Shown here piece by piece: positions 1-5,684 of a stretch of 5,684 nucleotides of DNA. Location of the stretch: NCBI GenBank assembly GCA_025455535.1, contig JALOMM010000119.1, positions 1 through 5,684 of the forward strand, given 5' to 3'. This DNA is from Bacteroidales bacterium. Lineage in GTDB: Bacteria > Bacteroidota > Bacteroidia > Bacteroidales > VadinHA17. The translations under genes and the position numbers were made by a program. The notes under the pieces are model-generated. The model did no database searches. It saw only the letters and a list, made by a program, of their open reading frames with translations, and was not told the DNA's origin. Position 1 is the stretch's first letter. Every line of letters starts with the position of its first letter.

Positions 1-2
1 AT

Positions 3-200
3 GAGGAGGAGATAAAAAAGCTCAATGAGGAGCTTGCCTATACAGAAGGATTTCTTGCTTCAGTGATGGCGAAGCTGGACAATGAGAAGTTCGTTTCAAA
101 TGCACCGGAGAAGGTCATCGCGCTTGAGAGGAAGAAAGAGGCAGACACACGTGCCAGGATAGCAACGTTGAAGGAGAGTCTCTCTCATTTACAGAAGTGA
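3..200 (+). CDS. valS: Valyl-tRNA synthetase, C-terminal end (partial)
   Basis: This is the 3' end of a gene that begins before the window; 65 codons and a TGA stop are visible. The peptide is charged and heptad-like. It contains [10 protein letters not shown], then [21 protein letters not shown], then a K/R/E-rich helix ([19 protein letters not shown]). This is the signature of the C-terminal coiled-coil arm of valyl-tRNA synthetase. The phrase 'KL.NE.FV.NAP..V...E..K..D...RI..L..SL' is characteristic of that domain. In the full enzyme this arm contacts the tRNA while the upstream Rossmann core joins valine to tRNA-Val in the cytoplasm. The catalytic and editing domains lie outside the window, so only the tail is called. 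The gene converges on the lipoprotein gene with 7 bases between the stop codons, and I see no clear terminator hairpin there. Confidence 0.93.
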   Translation, partial: EEEIKKLNEELAYTEGFLASVMAKLDNEKFVSNAPEKVIALERKKEADTRARIATLKESLSHLQK

Positions 201-207
201 TAAAGGT

Positions 208-1512
208 TCACAGCATCTGTTTTCGCACTGCATAGCTGCCGTTTTTCCCGTCCTCGGCATGCCACCCGTCATTCAGAATGACATGCCACCCCTCTCCGGT
301 AATGTGATTGCGCTCAATCCTCATTTCCTTTGCACTGATACGAAGGGTACGCAGGTCGTTTGTGATCAATGCTCCTACGTCATCAACAGTAAGTTTTCCC
401 CAGTTATCTGATACGCGCAGACTCTCATAAAGGGTACCCAGTGTATCAAGGAAGTTTATATCCTCCGGTTCAAAGCTGAAGTTAGGGCTCTCCATTGTAA
501 TAACCATAACAGGTCTTTCAAAATATGTCGTAACGATTTTTCGGGTGCGTTCATTAATCATGGCTTCGCGCTCACTCTCCTCAATCCGTATGGCAGGGAG
601 ATCATAGTTCATTGCCAGTGAGCCTGCCACATCCCTGCAAAGCTCCGGAAGAACCACACCATAAGCTGCCGAAACAGCCTCTCCAAGGTCAAAATCCGAT
701 GTCTGTATCTGTTTGAAATCAAAGCTTTTGTCGTCAAGGAGTGTGGCATAGAGAGCTCCGTGTACAAAACCGTAACCCAAGGCATAGGATGTGTTGTTAT
801 ATATCCTTCCCAGATATTCGAGCAGTTTTGACTTGAATTCCTCTCTGTCTGAGGTGCATAGCTTCATATATGTAAATGTCGTCAACCCTTCATAGTTCTC
901 GAACTTATTCTCATCGGCTATTGCGTTAGGGAAGAGTTCCCGTCTTGCTCCGCGGAAAACCAGGGCGTCACGGATGGCCTGATTGCGTTCCTCACCCGAT
1001 GATTCGATGGCGCCTGTAAGAGCCTTCCATTCAAGCTTAAGGAACAGCCTGGCATTCCTGTCGTTCATGTGCCGTGGGTTGAAGGTGGAAGGCTTGAGTC
1101 CCTGACTTTCCTGGTAAAGATGGAAGAGACTGTGAACAGAACGGGCAGCAATCCGGTAGCTGTCTTCTGTTTCCGGCAGTGGAACCATGCCGAACTTCAC
1201 ACCACCGAACTCAATAACGTTATTGGTTATAAGCCGTTCTTTAGGCAGCTCACCCGTGTAGATACCGTCACGGGGTTTGAGGAGGCCCTCTGAGTCAGGA
1301 ACATTCGAATAGATTACCCGGTTCTTGTTGTCGATGAACATGAGAGGTCCATGAAGGTTTTCACCCCAAAGAATTCCATTGTCACTGTCACATATTTTTT
1401 TGACAATATCAAAATACTCACCTGCCTTCCGGGTCGAGAACCACTCAAGCCCTGTCTCCCTGTTGCATGAGGATAGAATCACGAGAGTGGTAATGATCAT
1501 CAATTTTTTCAT
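208..1512 (-). CDS. Lipoprotein, possible degenerate zinc-peptidase-like protein
   Basis: A 434-residue protein beginning MKKLMIITTLVILSSC. It has a short basic/hydrophobic signal and a lipobox LSSC with the lipidated Cys at 16, so it should be an envelope lipoprotein. The start is the ATG at 1512, which gives a complete signal and lies 18 bases from a promoter box. I do not recognise a named gene. Residues 127-131 read HSLFH, within RSVHSLFHLYQ. A second block at 187-210 runs from FRGARRELFP to ENYEGL, and a third at 246-260 (GYGFVHGALYATLLD) follows. The order and spacing resemble bacterial proteins with HExxH followed by a downstream (N)EGL glutamate (here E208) as third zinc ligand, but the catalytic Glu is Ser here. 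The resemblance is from memory and is an inference. If it holds, the protein either has no protease activity or uses the fold for binding. It converges on valS and diverges from the glutamine synthetase gene, so it is probably transcribed alone. The ORF is certain; the function is not. Confidence 0.85.
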   Translation of the reverse strand: MKKLMIITTLVILSSCNRETGLEWFSTRKAGEYFDIVKKICDSDNGILWGENLHGPLMFIDNKNRVIYSNVPDSEGLLKPRDGIYTGELPKERLITNNVIEFGGVKFGMVPLPETEDSYRIAARSVHSLFHLYQESQGLKPSTFNPRHMNDRNARLFLKLEWKALTGAIESSGEERNQAIRDALVFRGARRELFPNAIADENKFENYEGLTTFTYMKLCTSDREEFKSKLLEYLGRIYNNTSYALGYGFVHGALYATLLDDKSFDFKQIQTSDFDLGEAVSAAYGVVLPELCRDVAGSLAMNYDLPAIRIEESEREAMINERTRKIVTTYFERPVMVITMESPNFSFEPEDINFLDTLGTLYESLRVSDNWGKLTVDDVGALITNDLRTLRISAKEMRIERNHITGEGWHVILNDGWHAEDGKNGSYAVRKQML

Positions 1513-1530
1513 GATGCCTGTTTAAAACCT

Positions 1531-1538
1531 CAAAAATA
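1531..1538 (-). promoter_or_regulatory. Bacteroidota-type -7 promoter element for the lipoprotein gene
   Basis: The + strand reads CAAAAATA, which is TATTTTTG on the - strand. This matches the Bacteroidota sigma-70 -7 consensus TAnnTTTG. It lies 18 bases upstream of the ATG at 1512 and would give a very short leader of roughly a dozen bases. I see no TTTG at the expected -33 distance, and the local AT-rich sequence makes chance matches easier, so this is a moderate call. Confidence 0.5.
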
Positions 1539-1599
1539 TAAAAAAAACATTCAGCAGGTCTTACCATTGATTTCGAGGCAACCCAATAATGACAAAGGA

Positions 1600-1632
1600 T
1601 TTGCTTTTTGCATTACGAAATATTTACTTTTG
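1600..1632 (+). promoter_or_regulatory. Bacteroidota-type promoter for glutamine synthetase
   Basis: TTTG at 1600-1603 is followed after 21 bases by TACTTTTG at 1625-1632. The two match the Bacteroidota -33 (TTTG) and -7 (TAnnTTTG) elements at near-usual spacing. Transcription would begin around 1638-1640, leaving a leader of about 18 bases before the ATG at 1657, with an AGG at 1648-1650 as a weak ribosome-binding site. This promoter decides the start of the downstream gene, since the in-frame TTG at 1567 lies upstream of it. Confidence 0.72.
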
Positions 1633-1656
1633 CCCATCATTAAATTCAGGTATAAA

Positions 1657-3159
1657 ATGAACAATGACATACTTATGAGTCGCAATGAGCTGGTTCAGTT
1701 CCTCAGAAAACCTGCAGACGAGTTTACCTCCGATGATCTTATGAGGTTTATTGAAACGAAGGGCATCAGAATGGTAAACTTCAGGTACGCTGCAGAGGAT
1801 GGCAAGCTGAAGTCATTGAACTTTGTTCCTTTCAGTCGGGAACATCTTGCCTCAATTCTCACAGCAGGTGAAAGAGTGGACGGTTCGAGCCTCTTTTCAT
1901 TCATCGAGGCCGGTTCGAGCGATCTGTATGTTATGCCACGTTATCGCACTGCCTTTGTCAATCCCTTTACCCAGACACCAACGCTTGAGGTCCTCTGTTC
2001 ATTCTATAATTCTGACGGAAAACCTCTCGAGAGCTCCCCGGAATATATTCTCAGGAAGGCATTAAAACGGTTCAGGGATAAGACAGGTTATAACATCAGG
2101 GCGTTGGGCGAGCTTGAATATTATGTCAGGTCTGAAAGCGAGGAACTATATCCCCTTTATGATCAGAAAGGGTATCACCAGTCAAAGCCCTTTGCCCGTT
2201 TTGAAGATTTGCGTGTCGAGGCTCTTGAGTTGTGTGCAAGAGCAGGGTGTAATATTAAATATGGTCATTCAGAGGTTGGAAGTTTTTCTAAGGATGGGGA
2301 GGATTTCGAACAGCACGAGATAGAGTTCCTGCATGTGCCTCTTGAGCAGGCTGTTGAACAGATGCTGATAGCCAAGTGGATCTTACGTATGCTTGGTTAC
2401 GAGTACGGGGTGGAAGTGAGCTTCGCTCCAAAGATCACTGTCGGCAAGGCTGGATCAGGGATGCATATCCATATGCTTCTGGAGAAAGATGGCCGCAATG
2501 TCATGATCGAGAACGGAATGCTGAGTGACACTGCAAGGAGAATGATAGCAGGACTGCTTGATCTCAGCAAGGGGCTGACGGCCTTTGGCAATACTATACC
2601 AACATCATATCTGAGGCTGGTGCCTCACCAGGAAGCACCGACAAATATCTGTTGGGGTGATCGTAATCGTTCAGTGCTTGTAAGAGTGCCTCTCGGATGG
2701 CTCGGAGCGTCACATATGATTCATGACGCCAATCCTTCAGAGCCTTCAGGCAGTGCAGACCGAATCTCGCGGCAGACAGTTGAGCTGAGGTCACCCGACG
2801 GCTCAGCGGATATGTACTTGCTGATGGCAGGTATTGTTGTGGCAATACAGCACGGTCTTGAGATGCCAGGCGCTCTTGAGATGGCTGAGAGACTTTATGT
2901 TGATTATAACATTTTCAAGGAAAAAGAAAAAGCTGCAACCAAGAAGCTTGAGTCACTTCCTGCCTCATGCTGGGATTCGGCTGAAGCACTTCTTAACCTC
3001 AGGGAATACTTTGAAAAGGATAATATCTTCCCGGCTGGGGTAATAGACAATATCGCTAAAAGGCTCAAATCTTTCAATGACCAGAAGCTCAGCGAGGAGC
3101 TGTATGGTAATAACGATGCAATTGCAGCGCTGGTAAAACAGCATCTTCATTGTGGATAG
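1657..3159 (+). CDS. glnA: Glutamine synthetase, class I-like, 500 residues
   Basis: Cytoplasmic ATP-dependent ligase joining ammonia to glutamate to make glutamine. The N-terminal beta-grasp domain covers about 30-115 and the catalytic domain about 125-490. Aligned by eye to Salmonella GlnA, active-site residues are kept: D75 and D89 (ammonium-site D50 and D64, in VDGSS and SSD), E152 and E154 (metal, GELEY), E206 and E221 (metal), H270 in GSGMHIH, R320 and E326 in RLVPHQEAP, R338/R343 in NRSVLVRVP, E376 and R378 in VELRSPDGSAD. The D50 match argues against a polyamine or other gamma-glutamyl ligase. About 20 extra residues lie between R343 and E376. The adenylylation site (NLYDLP in enterics) reads RLYVDY, so Tyr413 may align but the context is not canonical. 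The ATG at 1657 is chosen over the TTG at 1567, because the promoter falls between them and family members begin near this Met; the ATG at 1675 is a lesser alternative. It stands alone, with no PII gene visible nearby. Confidence 0.95.
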   Translation: MNNDILMSRNELVQFLRKPADEFTSDDLMRFIETKGIRMVNFRYAAEDGKLKSLNFVPFSREHLASILTAGERVDGSSLFSFIEAGSSDLYVMPRYRTAFVNPFTQTPTLEVLCSFYNSDGKPLESSPEYILRKALKRFRDKTGYNIRALGELEYYVRSESEELYPLYDQKGYHQSKPFARFEDLRVEALELCARAGCNIKYGHSEVGSFSKDGEDFEQHEIEFLHVPLEQAVEQMLIAKWILRMLGYEYGVEVSFAPKITVGKAGSGMHIHMLLEKDGRNVMIENGMLSDTARRMIAGLLDLSKGLTAFGNTIPTSYLRLVPHQEAPTNICWGDRNRSVLVRVPLGWLGASHMIHDANPSEPSGSADRISRQTVELRSPDGSADMYLLMAGIVVAIQHGLEMPGALEMAERLYVDYNIFKEKEKAATKKLESLPASCWDSAEALLNLREYFEKDNIFPAGVIDNIAKRLKSFNDQKLSEELYGNNDAIAALVKQHLHCG

Positions 3160-3209
3160 TGAAGAGGGATTATCAAAAACACCAATAACCACCCCATATC
3201 AGGCGGCCA

Positions 3210-4124
3210 TCATGCTGATGTCTCCATTTGAGATGTGGCAGCTTTGATGCTTACGTTGAGCTCAAACCCAACCAACAGTGCAATTGAGTTCAGATAGAGC
3301 CATATAAGAATAATTATCAGGGTGCCGATTGTACCGTAAAGCTTGTTATACTGTCCGAAATCGTTTACATAGGCTGAAAAGCCCATTGAGGTCAGTATAA
3401 AGAGTGCGGTAGCCAGTATTGAGCCCGGGGAGATATATCTGAAATCCTTTTTTTTGGCCGGGACAAGGTAATAGAGAGTAGAGATGGCAAAGAAAAGCAT
3501 TGCAATGATCAGCACCCATTTGAATGTCATCACTATGTAGAAGACCAGGTTCAGCTGCAGTACACCCATCTCCACGAGCCTGTCGGTGACTGAGCGGCTT
3601 AATATGATTAGTGCCCCGGAAAGGCTGAACATCAGCAGGATAATCACCAGCAGGAAGATAGCTATCTTCCTTTGCTGTATCCAGGTGCGGCTCTTGAAAC
3701 CGTGCGCTGATACCACGAAGGCGTGCATTAGGGCATGGATGCCGTTGGTGGAAAAGATAATGGTGGCAAGGAACATCAGCACAAGCAGCGCGCCGCTGCG
3801 GTTTGTGATGACATCAATTATAGTGGCCTCCAGGAAAGAGTATGCGTTTACCGGCATTATGTTCTCGAACAGCCTGACAAGCTCTGTCTGGAAGTTGGGT
3901 ATCGGGATAAACGGTATCAGTGTAAAGAGAAATATTGATGCCGGAAGGAATGCCATGAGCAGGTTGAATGCTATCGATGATGCCCTTGTCACGAGCACCC
4001 CCCTGCCGAAGAGACCCTTGATTATCAGTTTTGCCACAAGGTCGAGCGGTGCTCCGTCAAAGCCCGGCAGCTCTGCCTTCTTTATTGCTCTTGCTTTTGA
4101 TATGACGAACTCCCGGGCGGTCAT
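3210..4124 (-). CDS. YihY/BrkB-family integral membrane protein
   Basis: A 304-residue inner-membrane protein of the YihY/BrkB (formerly 'ribonuclease BN') family. About six hydrophobic segments are visible, near residues 50-72, 110-128, 154-176, 191-219, 232-252 and 262-288. Two family hallmarks are present. One is the first-helix motif RASSIAFNLLMAFLP (47-61). The other is the C-terminal motif from NKLYGTIGTL through IWLYLNS to GFELN (260-290). The segment YYLVPAKKK before the fifth helix is also typical. Length is normal. The molecular role of this family is not established; the old RNase BN label is a misassignment and BrkB's serum-resistance role applies to Bordetella. It begins 7 bases after the nadC stop and so is probably the last gene of the DUF4783-nadC operon. 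The ATG at 4124 has only a weak AGG next to it, which fits translation following on from nadC. It converges on glutamine synthetase with a 50-base gap. Confidence 0.93.
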   Translation of the reverse strand: MTAREFVISKARAIKKAELPGFDGAPLDLVAKLIIKGLFGRGVLVTRASSIAFNLLMAFLPASIFLFTLIPFIPIPNFQTELVRLFENIMPVNAYSFLEATIIDVITNRSGALLVLMFLATIIFSTNGIHALMHAFVVSAHGFKSRTWIQQRKIAIFLLVIILLMFSLSGALIILSRSVTDRLVEMGVLQLNLVFYIVMTFKWVLIIAMLFFAISTLYYLVPAKKKDFRYISPGSILATALFILTSMGFSAYVNDFGQYNKLYGTIGTLIIILIWLYLNSIALLVGFELNVSIKAATSQMETSA

Positions 4125-4131
4125 CCTGAGG

Positions 4132-4974
4132 TCAGAAAGCTTTCAGACTCATGTCAAGGCTCTTTATATGATGAGTCAGGGCTCCGATGGATATGAACCC
4201 TACGCCGCACAGTGCATAATCTCTCACATTCGCCAGGGTAATGCCGCCTGACGATTCGGTCTCACACCTGTCACCGATCATTTTTACCGCCTCAGCGGTC
4301 ATCGGCACGGAAAAATTATCGAGCATGATACGGTCCGCTCCGCCCGCTTCAAGTATTTCATTTACCTCCTTCAGGTTGCGCGACTCAACCTCAATCTTCA
4401 GGTTCAGCCCGGTCTTCCTGAGATACTCCCTGGTGCGTGTGATAGCCTCAGTAATGCCTCCGGCATAATCGGTGTGATTATCCTTGAGCATGATCATATC
4501 ATACAGTCCCATGCGGTGATTTATTCCTCCGCCGATGCGCACCGCCTCCTTTTCAAGAGCCCTCATGCCCGGGGTTGTCTTTCGTGTGTCGGTTATCCGT
4601 GCCCCGGTATCCTTAACCTTTTCAACATACTGTGCCGTTGACGTTGCAATGCCGCTCATCCGCTGCATGATGTTCAGCACGAGACGTTCAGCGCGCAGTA
4701 TTGACTGCACTTTCCCTTCCACGGTGAGTGCCATGTCTCCCGGTGAGACGTGCCTGCCGTCTTCGATCAGTATTTCTGTCTTCAGTGACGGGTCGGTGAG
4801 GCGGAATATTACCGGGGCGACCCTGATGCCTGCCATGATGCCCTTCTCCTTAATCAGCAGCCTGGCGCGTCCGGTGGCTGAGGCAGGTACAGAGGCCAGG
4901 GAACTGTGGTCACCCTCACCGGTATCCTCCTCCAGGGCCCGGAGGATAAAGGCATTCAGCTCATTATCACTCAT
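4132..4974 (-). CDS. nadC: Nicotinate-nucleotide pyrophosphorylase (carboxylating), quinolinate phosphoribosyltransferase
   Basis: Cytoplasmic enzyme of de novo NAD synthesis: quinolinate plus PRPP gives nicotinate mononucleotide, CO2 and pyrophosphate. With the ATG at 4974 it has 280 residues, the usual length. Family motifs in order: EDTGEGDHSS (16-25); RAERLVLNIMQRMSGIAT (94-111); DTRKTTPGMRALEKEAV (129-145) with the PRPP/quinolinate-binding Arg and Lys residues; GGGINHRMGLYDMIMLKDNH (148-167) with H153, R154 and K164; EVES with E195 and E197; LDN with D219; SGGI (242-245); and the C-terminal IGALTHH. Nothing essential appears missing. An upstream in-frame TTG at 4986 would extend it by four residues. 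The ATG is preferred because it overlaps the stop of the DUF4783 gene by 8 bases (ATGAGTGA), a typical translational-coupling arrangement, and no strong ribosome-binding site is needed. YihY follows in the same operon. I see no nadA or nadB here. Confidence 0.97.
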   Translation of the reverse strand: MSDNELNAFILRALEEDTGEGDHSSLASVPASATGRARLLIKEKGIMAGIRVAPVIFRLTDPSLKTEILIEDGRHVSPGDMALTVEGKVQSILRAERLVLNIMQRMSGIATSTAQYVEKVKDTGARITDTRKTTPGMRALEKEAVRIGGGINHRMGLYDMIMLKDNHTDYAGGITEAITRTREYLRKTGLNLKIEVESRNLKEVNEILEAGGADRIMLDNFSVPMTAEAVKMIGDRCETESSGGITLANVRDYALCGVGFISIGALTHHIKSLDMSLKAF

Positions 4975-5368
4975 TTTCAGACTCAATCCGTATCTGATGG
5001 ATCAGAGGGCTGCCGTCTACTTTCTTGAGCAGAAAGTATACACGGAACTTGCCCTTGTCAGTCTCCAGGTTGGCGATGGCGTACTGGGCATCGCCTTTTG
5101 CCCCCTGGTGCCTGATGACAAACTCACGTGTGCGGTGGCGGCTGAAAAAATCTTTCAGTATAGTCTCGGCTACGCTCTTGCTGTAAAAATCTTCCTTGTC
5201 TGGCATCACAAGCTCCACGGTGCTGTTGAGGTACACAGACAGACCCGCGGCGCTGCCGGAGCGGAAAGCGATAGAGATGCCCGCAGGTATACCCGGCTGC
5301 TCCTGTACGGTGCCCGCAACAGTCATAAAAACAAGCAACAGGCCTGCAATAAATAACTTCTTCTTCAT
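4967..5368 (-). CDS. DUF4783-type secreted or periplasmic protein
   Basis: A 133-residue protein with a basic N-terminus (MKKK) and a hydrophobic core to about residue 20, so it is likely exported; there is no lipobox Cys, and the cleavage site is unclear (around VAGTVQ). The mature part shows a helix-then-strand pattern. It contains SIAFRSGSAAGLSVYLNSTVELVMPDKEDFYSKSVAETILKDFFSRH, then strands around REFVIRHQG, QYAIANLET, FRVYFLLKK and LIHQIRIES. This fits the Bacteroidota DUF4783 family, for which an NTF2-like fold is plausible. No catalytic residues stand out and the function is unknown. It is first in the operon with nadC and YihY, and its stop overlaps nadC. The start is the ATG at 5368, preceded by GGAAAAGA. 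That NAD enzymology shares a transcript with an exported protein may be co-regulation without shared function. Confidence 0.88.
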   Translation of the reverse strand: MKKKLFIAGLLLVFMTVAGTVQEQPGIPAGISIAFRSGSAAGLSVYLNSTVELVMPDKEDFYSKSVAETILKDFFSRHRTREFVIRHQGAKGDAQYAIANLETDKGKFRVYFLLKKVDGSPLIHQIRIESENE

Positions 5369-5403
5369 TTCTTTTCCTTTATGCTACACAAAACAGGACA
5401 TAG

Positions 5404-5411
5404 CAAATGTA
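5404..5411 (-). promoter_or_regulatory. Bacteroidota-type -7 promoter element for the DUF4783-nadC-yihY operon
   Basis: The + strand CAAATGTA is TACATTTG on the - strand, an exact TAnnTTTG match. It lies 35 bases upstream of the ATG at 5368, which would give a leader of about 29 bases. The only nearby TTTG equivalent (CAAA at 5424-5427 on the + strand) is 12 bases away, short of the usual 19-21, so the -33 element is weak or absent. Confidence 0.55.
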
Positions 5412-5484
5412 ACTATTATTGAACAAAAACCGCACCACTTTTAATATCCGGCATGGGCACAATAAGTAATAAGGGCTTAATTGC

Positions 5485-5492
5485 TATATTTG
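5485..5492 (+). promoter_or_regulatory. Bacteroidota-type -7 promoter element for rlmH
   Basis: TATATTTG matches TAnnTTTG and ends 25 bases before the rlmH ATG, predicting a leader of about 20 bases. No TTTG is seen at the expected -33 distance. Together with the - strand element at 5404-5411 it makes the 149-base gap 5369-5517 a divergent promoter region; nothing else stands out in that gap. Confidence 0.55.
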
Positions 5493-5517
5493 TCTGACAC
5501 AACAATGAGAGTGAAAA

Positions 5518-5684
5518 ATGAAGCTGGTTCTTCTGATGACAGGAAAGACTGATGAGGCCTGGCTAAGGGATGGAGTGGCGGAGTATGAGAAGAGGATATC
5601 AAGATATAACCGGTTCGAATTAGTAACCCTTCCGGATGTGAAGAACCCTGGCAACAGGTCCTCTGCCATGGTGAAGGATAAGGA
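5518..5684 (+). CDS. rlmH: 23S rRNA (pseudouridine1915-N3)-methyltransferase, N-terminal part (partial)
   Basis: The gene runs off the window after 55 codons. The visible peptide begins MKLVLLMTGKTDEAWLRDGVAEY, then YEKRISRYNRFELVTLPDVKN. This matches the N-terminus of RlmH (SPOUT superfamily): the first beta strand ending in GKT, then Y..R...Y..FE....PD.KN. RlmH uses S-adenosylmethionine to methylate N3 of pseudouridine 1915 in helix 69 of 23S rRNA on assembled 70S ribosomes. The knotted SAM-binding C-terminal half lies outside the window, so its integrity cannot be judged. The ATG at 5518 is preceded by GAGAGTGA, a usable ribosome-binding region, and by a promoter box. It is divergent from the DUF4783-nadC operon. 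Confidence 0.94.
   Translation, partial: MKLVLLMTGKTDEAWLRDGVAEYEKRISRYNRFELVTLPDVKNPGNRSSAMVKDK

Noticed and set aside
210..223. Possible terminator ACAG-CAT-CTGT followed by TTT between or within the convergent valS and lipoprotein ends
   Set aside because: The stem is only 4 base pairs with a 3-base loop, too weak for a rho-independent terminator.
1881..1920. Direct repeat CGGTTCGAGC at 1881-1890 and 1911-1920
   Set aside because: Both copies encode parts of the ammonium-site loop (DGSSL and AGSSD), where Gly-Ser-Ser recurs in the protein. Codon coincidence explains it.
3208..3220. Small inverted repeat CATCA-TGC-TGATG at the convergent glutamine synthetase/yihY junction
   Set aside because: The stem is five base pairs without a following T-run, and it is partly inside the yihY coding end. 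It is not convincing as a terminator.
3586..4251. A 221-codon open frame on the + strand, opposite yihY
   Set aside because: It lies antisense to a clear YihY-family gene and has no recognisable domain. It is a frame shadow of a membrane-protein gene.
4535..5356. A 273-codon open frame on the + strand, opposite nadC and the DUF4783 gene
   Set aside because: It crosses two well-supported - strand genes, and its Ser/Arg-rich composition is what antisense translation gives. There is no domain or promoter to support it.
5505..5552. A 15-codon upstream frame starting at an ATG and overlapping the start of rlmH
   Set aside because: It is out of frame, has no recognisable regulatory peptide pattern and is short enough to arise by chance.

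Overview
The window looks like ordinary chromosomal DNA from a Bacteroidota bacterium, most likely Bacteroidales or a close relative. Three things point there. Matches to the Bacteroidota promoter element TAnnTTTG lie upstream of every gene or operon start in the window. There is a short lipoprotein signal ending LSSC. And the gene content fits: a 500-residue class I-like glutamine synthetase of the MSRNELVQFL type, and rlmH next to a DUF4783 gene and nadC. I saw no insertion sequence, phage gene, CRISPR array, tRNA or rRNA.

Layout. Bases 3-200 are the last 65 codons of valS (valyl-tRNA synthetase, C-terminal coiled-coil arm) on the + strand. It converges, with 7 bases between, on a - strand gene (208-1512) for a 434-residue lipoprotein. 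I tentatively place that protein near zinc-metallopeptidase-like proteins; its expected HExxH site reads HSLFH. A 144-base divergent promoter region (1513-1656) separates it from a + strand glutamine synthetase gene. That gene is best started at the ATG at 1657, because a promoter at 1600-1632 lies downstream of the more distal TTG at 1567. The synthetase gene converges on a - strand operon read from right to left: DUF4783 secreted protein (4967-5368), nadC (4132-4974, overlapping the previous gene by 8 bases), then a YihY/BrkB-family membrane protein (3210-4124, 7 bases after nadC). A second divergent promoter region (5369-5517) leads into rlmH on the + strand, of which only the first 55 codons are present.

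Functionally these are housekeeping genes: tRNA charging, ammonia assimilation, NAD biosynthesis, ribosomal RNA methylation, and three envelope proteins of unclear function. The synthetase has all the active-site residues I could align, including both ammonium-site aspartates, so it should make glutamine rather than glutamylate a bulkier amine. Coding covers almost everything; no gene-free stretch exceeds 150 bases.

I did not find a convincing undescribed system. The best leads are the peptidase-like lipoprotein with a substituted catalytic glutamate, the conserved-looking coupling of DUF4783 to nadC, and an extra segment of about 20 residues in the synthetase active-site region.
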